Positions 9,689 through 22,689 are shown, counted from the stretch's first letter. The stretch: DNA of 64,000 bases from Catonia carolina (GCA_035578175.1 JAQMRL010000002.1:93040748-93104747); one strand, 5' to 3'. Translations and numbers: made by a program. Notes: generated from the sequence alone by a model not told the origin.

Positions 9689-11085
9689 TCGTGCGTATGG
9701 GAGGTAGCATGTGGTTGTGGATAGGAAATTCCATTCTTTTGGTTCTGAAGGACAGTGTTTTTGTTAAATTTAGTTGAGGGTTAAGTTTTGATATTGATTT
9801 AACTTATGTAATATAATTGTATTTGCTTATAGATTAAAGTTAAAAAACATTAATTGTTATTATTATTAATAGTGTTAAAAAATAATTAATTGTTATAAGT
9901 TGGTTTTTATTATTATTATTATTATTATTATTAAACCCAGAACCCAAACATCCTAGGCTTAGGTGTTAAAATAGTTTCATAACTTTACCTTTATGACTAT
10001 ATTGAATTTACTTCTTGTAAAGGCCTCCGGGCCAGCCCAGTCAGTTAGCTAGTAGAAAGCCGCTATTATTTGTTAAGTAACACCGATTAGGCAAGTGACT
10101 TTGTATGGTGACCAGCTGACAGCCATCCGTGAACTAATTCTACTGCGAGTCCCTGTTCAAACTCACGCCTAATCCGCATCAAAATAATACAGCCTAAAGC
10201 AGTGATCAAATTGGGTAGTTGTCAATAATGAACAGTTCCCGATAACAAATAAAAGCTAAAAAAAATGTAAATTAAATTTATTCAATTGTAATTATTTGAG
10301 TATAAATTCAATATCTGTACTATTTGTTTTTTATTTTATAATTAAATTTTAAATTTTTAATGATTTATAAAATAAAAAATGAAACTGTGATGCCAATTTA
10401 GAAAATATTTTGTAATCTTTTCGAGAGTAGTCTCATTAATTTTCCAAGCGTACATCGTGTTTATGTTCCCCAGACACGAATGAGTTGCCTACTCTTCCGG
10501 ATTGCGTTACTACGAGAAAATTATATTTCATAGGCTTTGTCATATTCTGTTGTTTCAGTGATAACAAAAAAGAAACTCTTGAGACAGACTTTTTAATACT
10601 AATTTTTCATTATATTGTTTTATTCCACCAAAAGAAGGAAAAGTTTTTCTTTTGCGTTTTGTTTGTTCTATCTATTTTCCAAAGATGTTAATAAATAAAG
10701 AGAGTCGATATTAATATTATGTGCATCAAATTTAATTATAAATAACTATTTCTTAGTATTAATTTTTTATGAACATAATATATTCATTGTGGTATAAGAA
10801 TATATGTACGCAGTTAGGCTTAATTCTTTCAAATTAATATATCTGGATTTAATTTTTGTAAAATTTATAACATTCTAAGATAGTTTCTGTTGGAATATAA
10901 TTTTGTACTTTTATTAAAATTTATGTAGACTATGTACGGTTTTTTATAGTAACATATGAGCTGATGGTGACAATGATACAATAATGACATGAGTGGCATA
11001 CAGATGTAGACCACCCACTGATGAATTTTCTATATCTTTTTTTTTAACCTAGTTTAGTATAAGTTTATGTTCTAGATTTTTACTT
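9689..11085. other. AT-rich DNA with an ATT repeat
   Basis: It holds an (ATT)n run at about 9908-9934. A GC-richer island at 10018-10220 contains GGCCTCCGGGCC and could be a decayed repeat or a small conserved element. No gene recognised; the 68-codon frame at 10485-10691 has no motif. Confidence 0.45.
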
Positions 11086-11089
11086 TCCT

Positions 11090-11500
11090 TCGGCCTCCAT
11101 GAATACATATGGAAGGAAAATACGGTAGGATTGTTTTTATTTAGATTTTTTAAAATAGATTTTTCACCGGAAATACACATTTTCAGGCCCCCTGAATCCG
11201 AAAAACATGTTTTTAGTGATTTGTGTGTGTGTGTGTGTGTGCGCACGCGCGCGCGCGAAATATATCAAGAAAGGAAATCGTGTAAAGTTGAAAATTGGAA
11301 ATTAGTTACGAACGATTACCCAACACAAACATTTTCATCAAAATTGGTCAACCAAAAGTAATATCTAGTTTATTCGTACGATTTTTTAAAAAACAGCTCT
11401 ATGATTTGTTTATAAATCGTCTCATTTACTACATATTTGTTCTCTACGGTAAGGGCTATTCCTGTTAAAATTCTTGGCAAGGCTGTGCTCTCATAATAAT
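11090..11500 (+). repeat. dispersed repeat family X, copy 1, with GT/GC microsatellite
   Basis: It aligns with 52720-53110: both carry a CCGGAAATACACATTTTCA-like segment, then CCTGAAYCCGAAA and CATGTTWTTA, and later ATCAARATYGGTCA and CTAGTTTA in the same order and spacing. Between them, copy 1 has gained a (GT)n run at 11221-11242 passing into (CG)n at 11244-11257. No open frame is convincing. The origin is unknown, probably a LINE or other repeat tail. Confidence 0.6.
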
Positions 11501-11754
11501 GACCGTATCTTTAAGATTGTGGCTATTAGGGTATTTTTCTCATTTTTAATTGTTTACACATGATACACATGGACCGCGTAAGTCATCGTGGTATTTCTTA
11601 TAATATGTTTTAATATTATGTTATTAGGTACGAGACTTAGGGAATTTGTAATCAGCGGTTGTAATATATGCTATAATGTATGTTCTATTATTAATATGAC
11701 TATTGAATTAATTAATTGTTTATTAATAATATATTATATTATAATAATTACTTC
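11501..11754. other. AT-rich DNA, nothing recognised
   Basis: No feature seen. The short frame at 11588-11773 is AT-rich and merely runs into the LINE relic. Confidence 0.45.
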
Positions 11755-12425
11755 AAGTACCTCTGGGAGATAATACAACCCAATAGCAGTGAAAAGGAAG
11801 CGAAAAGAAACAGACGAAGAACAATGGCCCGTGCAATTCGAAGAACTCACCACTTGTATAAGAAGAAAGCACTCTCAAGACAAGCCAAGATTAAACATTA
11901 TAATAGTGTGATAAAACTTGTGTGCGTGTAAGCGAGTGGGTGCCTTATAATGACCGGGAAGGCTGGTCTAATAGAAATAGAAAAAATTAAGAGTAAGATC
12001 CTCCGCAAGATAATGGATCAGAAGATTGTAGACGGACAATATAGGTTACGAGATCGAGAAAAACTGTACAGGGAAAATGAACGATTAATGGAAACGATTA
12101 GTAATAGAAGACTACCATTTTACCAACTCCTTTAAGTAATGGATGACAACCGGTTGACAAAACAAATTTTCAAGACAGTAAACAATAGACCTAAGGTGTC
12201 GGATAAATGGTCTGTAAGGATATAAACAAAACCGGAATAAACCAAAAACACTTAAAGTACCGAACCAAATTCGGACAATTATTTACGGATTTTAACGACT
12301 TCCATGGGAAGCAAAAACAGAACATTGGTTGAACAAAAGAAAGAAGAAATATCTAAAATGAGCGAACGCTGAAGATGTGGTGTGCAAAAAGAGCTTCCAG
12401 AAACGTCTTAAATCACTTCACGCGG
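11755..12425 (+). pseudogene. RTE-like reverse transcriptase C-terminus and 3' end
   Basis: Broken plus-strand frames give LYKKKALSRQAKIKHYNSVI (about 11845-11905), LRKIMDQKIVDGQYRLRD (about 12000-12055) and NRLTKQIF near 12150. These match, in order, LYNKKSMSRQTKIRHYNTVI, IRKILGARLTEDGYRLQ and DRLTKKII in the RTE-like element at 40606-50284. It is therefore a diverged copy of that family. At least three frame breaks are present. Its 3' tail (12290-12425) recurs at 22318-22480. Confidence 0.75.
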
Positions 12426-12489
12426 TATAAAATTAGCTCTATACGAGGAAAACATTATATTACTTATAGCTGAAATATTAATCTGGTTA

Positions 12490-13010
12490 CCTTCTCCTTT
12501 TTTCTTTTTCCAGCAGGAATTAGAAATTTGTCTGTTCCAGTATCACAAGAATTACCAGTGTTTTCGTGGCCGTCCTATATCACATGTTCTAGATGGGTTT
12601 TCTTTTTACTCTCAGAGGTTTCATCGATTATCTGGCATTCTATGAACATGATAGTATTATATCACACATTCATTCATGTTAGATTATGTCAAACTCCTTC
12701 GTTATCTCTACTTTTGGAATCAAGTCTCCACTGGCATATCTTTTCACTTTTCTAGTATCTCATCTTTGCAACCTGCTTTGCTGTTTATTGTCATTATGCA
12801 CTTACATAGAGAAGAATCGAAGCAATCACTGTTTTCTAGAATTTCAACTCATCTCACGCTGCCATATATCCAAGTTATTTGGTGTACTCTCATATACGGT
12901 AAGTCTTTCGAAGTCAGGTGTAATTTTAAGCGTTTGGTGGAAAGGCTGTTTAACTGTTTCAGTCTGTCAGTTAGTATGGTTGACGTGGATATTCCACGTC
13001 GGAACACTTG
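12490..13010 (-). pseudogene. LINE C-terminal relic
   Basis: Minus-strand pieces read like YYHVHRMPDNR near 12645 and DIGRPRKHW near 12575. These resemble the GHVxRMPExRIPK...GRPRKRW ending common in RTE-type LINE proteins. Stops and shifts are frequent. The family assignment rests on these two short matches. Confidence 0.4.
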
Positions 13011-13019
13011 TCTACGTAT

Positions 13020-13077
13020 TATTCCTTATTATTATTTTATTATTTTATTGTTATTATTATTATTATTATTTATACTG
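13020..13077. repeat. TTA-rich simple repeat
   Basis: An interrupted (TTA/TTTA)n tract. Confidence 0.85.
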
Positions 13078-13230
13078 TTGCATTTTATTTTTATAACTAA
13101 AATAAATTATAATTTAATTAAAACAATTAAGTAACAAAACAAAAATAAATTACTTAATAAAACTATTTATTCTTTTTTTTATACTGCTTATAATTTATTA
13201 GCTACTGTTTATTTTACTTTTACTTATTAT
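13078..13230. other. AT-rich spacer
   Basis: Its right end (13222-13230, ACTTATTAT) is one copy of the target duplication of the adjacent LINE. Confidence 0.5.
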
Positions 13231-14089
13231 CATCATCATCATCTTCACTTCCAAGGATTAGGTTACATGAACCTGTTCCGGTACCCATCTCCCTCTCGGC
13301 CTCCCTACATCTCTTCTGCCAACTGGTTGATAATTTAAAGCTGCCACTGGCATCCTTTCGTTTGGCATTCTGTCCAGGTGACTACACCATCTTTGTCTAT
13401 TTTTTATTATCTTTTCATGCAAAGACTGAACTGATAGTGCGCTTCTAATATCCACGTTCCTTATTCTATCCATTCTGGTACATCCATGCACACTTCGTAA
13501 AAACTTCATTTCCACAGCTTGAATTTTACTATCGCTTTTAGCAGTATGCACCCAAGACTCACTGCCATATAGGAGTGTTGGAACCGCAATAGTGTTGAAA
13601 AATTTGAGGCGTGTTTCCTTCCTCGTTTTATTCTTCAGATGTCTGTGAATATTTCCACAAATATTCTGAAATTTGGCCAGTTTAACTGTTATGTCTTTAT
13701 CAAAATCGTATGAAACATCACTCCCAAGATATTGAAAATGTTTAACCTGTTCTATTGCCCTTCCATTCATCTCTATTCTCGTCCTTATTGTATATTTACC
13801 TTTAAAAGCCATAGTTTTAGATTTTGTGGATGATATTTCCAGATTGTATTGTTTTGCAACTTGTTCCAACATAAATAACGATTTTTGTAACTCGTCTTCA
13901 TTCTGTTGTATTACAACTTTGTCATCCGCATATAAAAGAGAGTTCATAAAGAAGCCATCCGAGATCCGTATACCTGGGTCTACATTACATTTCCACGTTC
14001 TCAACATGTCGTCCACATATATATTAAACAATGTCGACGATATACAACATCCCTGTCGAACTCCTCTATTGGTTTTAATAGGCTCTGTC
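13231..14089 (-). mobile_element. 5'-truncated RTE-type LINE insertion
   Basis: A minus-strand insertion bounded by the 9-bp direct repeat ACTTATTAT (13222-13230 and 14090-14098). The 3' tail is not poly(A) but (GAT)n, seen as (ATC)n at 13231-13242, a kind of short-tandem tail known for RTE-type LINEs. The 5' end is truncated inside the RT domain. The target was a (TTA)n tract, most of which now lies to the right (14090-14141). Confidence 0.75.
13258..14089 (-). pseudogene. RTE-type reverse transcriptase, C-terminal two-thirds
   Basis: About 277 codons are open from the truncated 5' end to a stop at 13258, with no internal break. Near the N-terminal side lies GVRQGCCISSTLFNIY, then the catalytic LLYADD box, then a YLGSDV motif, LYGSESW (about residue 176) and a C-terminal RWCSHLDRMPNERMP leading to GRPRGRW. 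The N-terminal endonuclease and the first RT motifs are absent through 5' truncation. Without them it cannot be active, but the intact frame suggests a young insertion. The clade could be RTE or a close relative. Confidence 0.85.
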
Positions 14090-14104
14090 ACTTATTATTA
14101 TTAC

Positions 14105-14139
<35 letters not shown>

Positions 14140-14141
14140 GT
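14090..14141. repeat. (TTA)n microsatellite
   Basis: About 14 TTA units, the first part forming the target duplication of the LINE. Confidence 0.95.
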
Positions 14142-16624
14142 CTAAGTAGGCCTATATTCCGTGTGACTTTTTTAAGTACTGCTAAAGATAACGAATGTTG
14201 TTTGCTTTGGAAAAAAGTTGGTTATGTTCAGTTAAGATATTTAAATTTAATCGGTACCTACATTTTAAAACAACAAACTTATTATAGTATTGATTTACTA
14301 CATCTTTTACAGGTTTATAATTAATTGGACAAGGAGTATAAGTCTGAACATAAGTATACTTTAACACTAATAAATTAAATTGAGCCATAAAATATCTATT
14401 AGAGCTGGCTTATATTAATTTTATAGAAGTAAAAATAATAAACATTATGAAGAGGTTGGCAGCAGAAAGTGCTAACCCACAAAATTCCAGCATGATTTTT
14501 TAAAAATATTCTGTAAATAGAAAATGTATTGCACGTTTTAAACGGGATGCTACATTTACAATCTTAAGAACCTAGATTAACAGAAATAACAAATGTTTAG
14601 CAAAAATTCAAAAACATGTTATGTAGATTTCAGTAAACTTTTAAAATGACACTGCGTAAAATTATATTGATGTGGGTTAGAAATGTCTTCTTCCAACCCC
14701 TTCATTTACCAGGGTCATTATTATGAAAAATCACCAATAATTTTATGTGTAAATTGAAATTTTAAAGGACAGATTGCAAAACTAAAAGTATTACATACAT
14801 AAGAGCTTGATAAAAGTTAAAAATTAAACTAAAAAAATTACTTAAAATTTGTTATTAGCCTACTCTAAAACATGAAAGTATGAAAAGGATTCGTTAAAAT
14901 TTTTATGAAACGAAAATTGACAGTGAAATAAGTTTACGTTTTCAATAAAGTACTTTTATTGTTTAATCTTTTACCTACTTTGTTGGCAACCATTAGAACC
15001 AAAAGTTTATCTATAGTTCTCTTGAAGCTGAGAGAACTTGTAATATTTTTGTATCACCACGCAAGTCACGTTTGTCAGTCATGTTCTACTTCTAAATACA
15101 TGCTGTCACAGTCTTGCAATAACGTAGAGATGAACCGTGTCAGCCCAAAACATTAATTCATTACTAGGCTCCATTAAATCTTACTCAAATCTACCGGAAT
15201 TTGTTACGTTAAATTAATTTTGTTTGCAAATGTTATAAAGCTGCATTTACTTTTGAATTAATTCAGAAACATGGTATATTTATTCGTTATCAGGGCGCTT
15301 AAATAAATAAAACGCTAGATAAGCACTTGCACGCAATTCGAAAGAAATACTTGATCCATCTACTAGACCACCGTAGGAAGTGTGTGACGATGAATTTATC
15401 TTTTCTTCCAAGAATATTACCACAGATACAAAAGACAAAATGTAGGATAAAATTTAAATAAAAATAAAGTAGCCAGCAAACCACAATAGGTACTTCTAAT
15501 TATCCAACTAAGCTACATTTTACTTATTTCATTAACGTAATTTTGTACTATGCATCAGTTATACTAAATAAAGTACCAGTAAAATGGATCTCAAACACAA
15601 AAGTTGTGAATAATTAAAAATGATCTTTAATTAGTTTTATATTTGTAGTAAAATACACCTTAAGAATGCTCTCTTAATGTTTCTTAAGAGAGTAGAGTCC
15701 CAAATATCTTACCAGAGATATAATTCATGCTATCTTAAGTGAACAAAAACATATAATAATAAGACAGGTTCAATCAGACGGTTAGCGCAATTTGTGAGAA
15801 ATATAAAAAAAATGTTTTACTGTTACATTGAAGGTTTTAATTTTTGGGCTTCACTGCACGCGACCACAAAAATACGTACACACAGACAATTTTTTATCAT
15901 TATTACAAAGGTGAAAGTGAAAACTTGTTAGACTGAAACAACGTCTAATACTTAAAAAAACACTCGAATTTAAAAAAAAACTTTACTTATAAAATTACAA
16001 AAGACAATACATAATAGTAAAATACTTGTTCCTTCTTAATGCATGAGCTACAATGTGCTGAATAGATCATGAATTGTTATCACCAATGATTCATCTAAAC
16101 TGAATACATGAAAACATATATATGAATGCACTCAAGAAATGTACTAAGAATGTATGCAAACCTGACAGCAATATTAAGAAGCCTGTTTCAAATATTGACC
16201 ACACGCCGCGAGAAATTATTTTCGTAGTTATTGTAATAAAGTAATAAATTTCAGTACAGCGGCTTAGTGGCCCCGAGTTCTACTGTTGCGAACCCTGAAG
16301 AACAACAAAACTGGAGTTGAGTACAAACTATTTAACATTTTGGAAATTTCAACAAATCCCCAACGGTAGCAGGTTGCCAAGGTAGAAAAATTTAAGGAGG
16401 GAAGTTTGTCTTCCGACGAATGGAATTGAAGCGCAGGCTGCACGTCGCTATACCCTTTCCAGTCAATCCACGTCACCCAAAACGTAAGAGCTCCAAACTG
16501 CCACTCCATATCCCAATTTAGGATAAGAAAGGTCTATATCCTTAAAAATAAAGTTTATACATAATGCGGAAGGCCCTAATCGCAAAATTAAGGTTGCAAT
16601 AGGTCTGCTTGACAAATGCAAAAA
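14142..16624. other. AT-rich DNA, no gene recognised
   Basis: Short frames here have no motif. A small hairpin, CTCTCTTAA...TTAAGAGAG, sits near 15671-15694. The stretch 16200-16520 is more balanced in base composition than its neighbours and could be functional, but nothing identifies it. Confidence 0.45.
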
Positions 16625-16735
16625 TGTGATTACAATCTAACTTCTGAAAAACGGACACTCGCGGACCAAAAAATTTGTCCGCTATTAAGAAGTGTCTGCT
16701 AATGAGAAATACGTGTACTACACAATTTTCTATAT
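16625..16735. repeat. pogo/Tigger-like repeat scrap
   Basis: It contains several CGGACA/TGTCCG-type words (ACGGACACTC, TTTGTCCGC, AGTGTCTGC) in inverted arrangement, the same vocabulary as the better element at 18259-18510. No complete ends. Confidence 0.4.
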
Positions 16736-18258
16736 TTACATATAATCCTTACACGATTTTCTTTCGCCAATGTAAATAATTAAGAATATAAGCTATATTA
16801 AATGTTAAATTTGAATCATGACTGAACAATGTAAAATGAAGAATCTAATGTAATTTTAATCTCGATTAAATGAAGCTAATGAAAATCATATCAGTTGGAC
16901 TTAGATTTGGTTTAGCGGCAAACAAAATCAGAAACCTTTTTTTTATTGCTTCATGTAATCAAGTAACACAGTAAGCTACTTTAATTTTTATCCATAATAA
17001 TGCTTGAATAATAAATTGTTGGAACACAATTATTATTTTTAAATAAATTTTGTATCGAAAATGTTTAATGAAACAAGAAACAACAGAGAAATAAGTATCC
17101 CAAAAAAATTGAAGAAGTACATATTTTTAACATAGACTCATTAGTGTATCAAAAACAAATAAAAAATATGTTTTAAAAATAACATTACAAGTGTACTAAA
17201 TTAAGTCCATGCAAATTTTATTAACAGATCTACGGGTTTCTTTGAATTACTAATTTTTGATTTATCTTTCAACAAAGCAGATCCACTAATACATACAATT
17301 TCAGATATGAACAAGGAGTACAACAAAAAATATATCTCTGACAATGAAATCGCAGTTCTTTTTTCATATTTAGTAATACTATTACGTATGAAAAGAATTG
17401 TAAATCCATTTTAAATATTTTTCAACAGACTTGAAAAGTCAAGTGAACACAGTACGCCCTGTTACTACAAAAAACTCTTTTATACATTCAGCTTTTGTTT
17501 TAAAATTTTCATTTTAAAATAACTAAGTTCATTATAAAAAACGTATATGTTTTCCTTTTTTGGTCATGAGTCTAATTCGTTTGTATTTTTTATTTCTTTA
17601 AAAAAATAAATTACATATATAGATGTACTTATATTATTATTCACAAATAGTTTGAAAACAAAATATTTATGTTGTTTACACAAATAATAAATATCAGGAA
17701 CCTATTTCAATACTCCACGTAGTTATTATGAATGAGAAAATCAATTTTGTTCCGGCCGTGAATTCGAAAGCTGTTTTGAAATTCAGCGTCTACAAAGCAA
17801 CACGAAAGAAATGATGATTTTCCTGTTATTTTCTGTTTTTCATAGTTTTAAAAGTGTAATTGTTTGTTTTTACTATCTGGTCTACTGATAGGCTACCTGA
17901 TTTATAAGAAAACACTAGCTGATTTTGTGCAACATTATAGTACTGCGTTTCAACCTAATCGATAAAATAATAAATCACTGATATGTTTACGTTCTTTAAT
18001 TCTAAGTTTAATAGGCCAACGAGTGATAAAATTAAATAGCTTATTGTGGTAAGGTAAATTTTTCGATAGAGAAATTTCAATTCTTCACTTGCCATGACTC
18101 CCTAAAGCCAAAATTCGGTTTTTATAAGTACGTTCCAGTAGTCTATATTTATTTCCAGAAAAAAAATTACTACCAATTTTACTATCACCTCGTATGGTGA
18201 TAATATTTTGTTTGTATATTTTCGTATCACCTTATTAGGTGGTTAATAATGTACTACA
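16736..18258. other. AT-rich DNA, no gene recognised
   Basis: Nothing identifiable on either strand. Confidence 0.5.
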
Positions 18259-18510
18259 GTCAAACTTCTATTAACGGACACTTCTGAATTGCGGACAATT
18301 TTAAAAGTCCCGGCATTTTTCCGTAAGACACAATACTAAAATATTTCCTAATAACGGACCCTCCACATAATGGACGCGGACAGTTAATTTGTATGGTTTT
18401 GAAAATTAAATTTCTGGAAGGCGGACAAAACTTGTCTGCAAAAAAATGTTAGTACAATGCAATGCAATCCCGGAAAAATGCCGGGACTTTTAAAATTGTC
18501 CGCAATTTGC
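18259..18510. mobile_element. pogo/Tigger-like MITE relic with inverted repeats
   Basis: The left end reads TA then CAGTCAAACTTCTATTAA and a CGGACA block, the style of pogo/Tigger terminal repeats with TA target. Inside, about 37 bp starting at 18290 (GCGGACAATTTTAAAAG, then TCCCGGCATTTTTCCG) is repeated inverted at about 18471-18508 with one mismatch. The outer right terminus matching CAGTC is missing. No transposase is present. Confidence 0.6.
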
Positions 18511-21500
18511 TACTTTAAAAAAGTAGCTAAAAGAATTTATAATATTAGATGCGTACATAGAAATTAATGTAACGCTCTAAACGGAGTTCAAGAGACCGCA
18601 AAATTCTTTTATTATAGATAAAATTGTTACTGTAAAAAATTAGCTTCCGTTAACGAAATGACAATTTTTTAAAAAATATTCTCTCTAAATTCAATACAGG
18701 AATTATTTTATGCTCCGATAATTAAAAATAGAACATATCCAAACAGTTTCCTCTGTGTACGAGTAAAAGCGTTTCTTACTAATATTATTTCATAAAACTG
18801 TCAGTTAATTATTAAACTGTCAGTTAGTTATTGCACATAATATGTAAGCTACTAAATCCTTCTTAACGATTTCAGTAATATTGTAACAGCAAAAACTAGC
18901 GGCATCATTCTACAGTAAATTTCACGATCGACTAGACAACCACCCCAGCCAATTATCCTGTGATATTAGGAACTACCCAACCGTATGACGTCTAAGATGG
19001 AACTAGAGCATAGATCTCTTGATCTGAACAGCTAATAACCATATTTGCTAAAATTCGTGGAACCTGCCTCTCGTAGTAATTGCTTTAAATTTGCGGCCTA
19101 AATATGCATTTAAGTGCTTAAGTGTTTATACCCTACGTGTAAAAAACAAAAGAATCTACAAACTTTGTTTCAAAGTTCTTTTTCTGCAGAGTTCAGCTTA
19201 GCGTCATTTAGTAATCTTCTGTAATTTTAAGATCAGCAAAGGTTGATTTTCAATTAGTGTCATTCACTCGTGATTACAATTATGTTTTTCATTTTGCATT
19301 GTTTACTTACTCATTATTAAACAGAAGGTTATATTTTTCATTATTTTCATTGTCAAGAAAAAGTCGTGTGAGAGTTTCACATTAGATTGTTGAATTTTAC
19401 ACTTTTGAAATCATCATTGTTTTTTCACACCTCTTGTTTGTGCAACGAAAGCTGTACAATTTAAGTACAGATCTCAAATTTACTGTCTGAAGTAAGAAAT
19501 AGTTTTTACGTAGTCATAAGTTATATGTTTAGTCTAGTTTAGTCAAGTGGTATAATAAAGTAGATATAGAAATAAGAAGGGTGTATAACATAAATATTTT
19601 TATGTTAAATTTATTAGTTTAAGATTTTTTTAAACGAATGACACTCTCTTGGAAAACAGTTCAGTACAGTTCACACTCACATCTTGACCAGTTCGGTTCA
19701 CTTCTTACTCTTCAGACATATACACATTTTTACTTTATAATTTTGAAAGTGTCATTTGTCCATTTGACAATTGTATAGACGAAGCCTAAAATAAATCTTT
19801 TTAAAAACCGATCGAATCGATTGTTTTATTTAACTATAGCTATTATGGTCTTCAACTGTTCGTTAGACTTTCTAAATTTTCGTTAGACTTCCTTATAGAG
19901 GAGATTCAACTACATATGACGAAAAGGTTTGCGCCTATTTAGTGAATAAAATCAGTTATTTATTAAAATTGTTCAGTAATTAATTTATTAACGTTTAGGT
20001 ATTTTTGTTTTTATAATAACTATGTGAATACCTGCACTGTGATTGTTGTACTGAAATATTTCTTTTCAAAGTAAATATCATAGTCTAATCTGAAATTACT
20101 TAATTTGAATAGCAACAGCTATCCTTCACTTTCATAACTGTATAAAAATAAAATCGTTTTATGTTTTATACTCGTATTTTATTGTATTTTATAGTATGTG
20201 TACAAGCTAATAAGCAATTTTTATTATAAATTAATCTAGAATCATTGTAAATTACGAAGGCGTACGAGTGTACGAATACCTGATTTCGCTGTCTCTTTTT
20301 GACGTTTATAATTTTTAGATGGCTTATGAATTATCTTTCAAAAAATAAAGTGTGCTACAAATTAAATGTCGATAGCTAGTTGCTATTTTATAAAATTTAT
20401 AAATTAGTTTGGATGTATGCAGATGCTTGTTGATATTTTATATAATTATATTATTGTTAATAATCGAGATAAAAATGCCCTTTAATTTTACAAAATTAAC
20501 GTGTAGTTCTGGGAAGTTAAGGTATACATGAAATTCTGAAAAGTAATAATTTTTAGTTTCAATCTACGGTTGCGTCCAAATTTTTAACTGTTAACATAAG
20601 TCACGTATGCACGAGTAAATGGGTTCCTAATTGTGCATTAATTGATAATTAATAATGTAATTGTGTAATATATACACAGTAATAACAAAGTAAATTGTAG
20701 CCCTATATAACATCTGTCGATATTCTTCATTTGAAAGAGAATTAAACTGACATTACCGTAGCCTACTATTTAATGTCTGACAACAATTAACAATTAGAAG
20801 CGAGATAATGCTGTCAGTGACAATTATTTTTCTGGGAATTTCTTTATTTTTATAAGACTTAATACTCTTGTGATTTCTCAAATATCAGTGGTAATTTTGG
20901 TAAGATTTCCGCAGATAAGTTGCGGTTATTGATTGACGTCTATGATAACAATATTTATACACATTATAAAAGGATTTTTAATTTTAAATAAAAAGAAACT
21001 TAGGCCTGCAACATTAAAAGTTTTATTCAAATATTCTTTTAACATAGATACAGGCAACTGACATTGAACGCTCACGTTAATATCAAATGAAAAATATTGT
21101 CAGACAAAGTTCTCTACTTTAAGAAATATTTCTTACTTTTACGACAATTTAAATTGCCTCTGAACCTGAAATTGACAGTTTATAAGTCATTTTTAAAACC
21201 TATCTGACTGTATGCACCAGGCAAGTAAGTAAACACAAAAACTCTACAAAACTCTTAGTAGTAAACAAAATTCAAAGTTTTCAGTCTAAAACATTACGAC
21301 AATTTGTAGACGCTCTCGTTTAACACTCTCTTGTCACTAACGCCATCACACATAACAATTTTAAAAATTTTAAAATTTTATGAATGTGTGATCTACGGAA
21401 ACTATATGTAAATGACACTTTCCAACGACTGTACAGACGATTCAGAAAGATACTGTTAGACAATCATAACCGACTTAAACATAAACTGTCATACAATAAC

Positions 21501-22317
21501 GTACCTAGTAATTCAGTTCGATGTTTACGATGGTTCTGGAGTAGGGACCTCAATCTCAATAGGCAATTGGTTCTTTTTTGTTTTTGAGTGCATACAAAAT
21601 TTATATTTTTTAAATTAAATTTTTAATTTAACATGATTTTTAAATCTCTTCGGAATCCAATTATTGAGCGATATTCTCCTTTACGCCATGATACTATTTA
21701 TTATGACTTTTTTTGTTTCCACTTTATTCTTTAGTTTGTAAATATTATAATATATATGAATAACTATTCATATTATAAATAGTTGTGAATAGAACACCAG
21801 AAAAGCTGAAATAATTTAATTAATTCCTACGTTTAATGAAATACTCTAATTTATTACTTCATGAATACTGTATAATGAATAATTAAAATTACCGTTGAAA
21901 TATTTAAGTATCACTAATTGTTTAAATTTTATGACCCTACAAAATATAGAATTTTATTATTTATTTATTTTATTTACTATAAAAACAAGTTATCATGATA
22001 ACGTGACTGACTTGAAATCCACACGATTCGTAGGAAACGAGACGTAAATGTCAAGAAAATATGGCCGCAATTATGTATTTTCTGTTATTTAACATCCTTT
22101 ACTTTTTTATTAGGCTAAAAATCGCGTGTTTTCTTCTTTAAGTAAAAATATAATATGAGAAAGAGAAATAGTAACTACCTACATGTTCTTGGAATAAAAC
22201 TGTCTTGATCATAAATTCTATACTGTTTTGATAAATTATTTCTTGAATAGAGTAATTAAATTGAAATATTTTCTGCTAAGGAATCTGGGTAACAAATAGT
22301 AATAAACTAATTATGGA
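18511..22317. other. AT-rich DNA, no gene recognised
   Basis: The longest featureless block of the window. Both strands were read: no LINE or transposase motif, tRNA box or long inverted repeat was seen. Open frames (for example 21384-21587) lack known motifs. Confidence 0.5.
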
Positions 22318-22480
22318 TTTTAAGGGCTTCCATTAAGAGCAAAAAAAGAATATCCTGGTAGACAGAAGAGAGGAGATGAGCATGCAGTGAACGAATGCTG
22401 AGAATGTGGGCTGCAAAAAGAGCTTCAAAAACTTCTAAAGTCACCTACTGTTGTCTAAAATCGGCCGTATTTGAAGGAAA
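22318..22480 (+). repeat. RTE-like LINE 3' end fragment
   Basis: GGATTTTAAGGGCTTCCAT, GAACGAATGCTGA and TGCAAAAAGAGCTTC match, in order and spacing, the 3' part of the LINE relic at 12290-12425. Only this 3' end is present, as expected of heavy 5' truncation. Confidence 0.65.
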
Positions 22481-22689
22481 AAAAGTAATAGTGTATTCAT
22501 CAGACTTTACTATGGATGTGTAATAATTACCGAGACAAATTTAATATAGAGAAAAACGTTCAATTACAATGAAACTTTTTGATGAACTAGTTGGCAAACT
22601 TAGGAACTCTGTTAATAAGCTGTTTAAATTTAATTAATACAAACATAACCTCTTTCTTCATTTCAAAATGATTGCTCCACTTGAAAGTT

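Noticed and set aside
12528..13134. Two long overlapping plus-strand frames (136 and 152 codons) that look like membrane proteins
   Set aside because: T-rich complement of a minus-strand LINE relic. The hydrophobicity follows from T-rich codons and a TTA repeat, and there is no homology-like motif.
13231..14141. Dong/R4-type LINE with specific TAA-repeat targeting
   Set aside because: The insertion in a TTA repeat fits, but the RT motifs and GAT tail look more RTE-like, and the endonuclease that would decide is truncated away.
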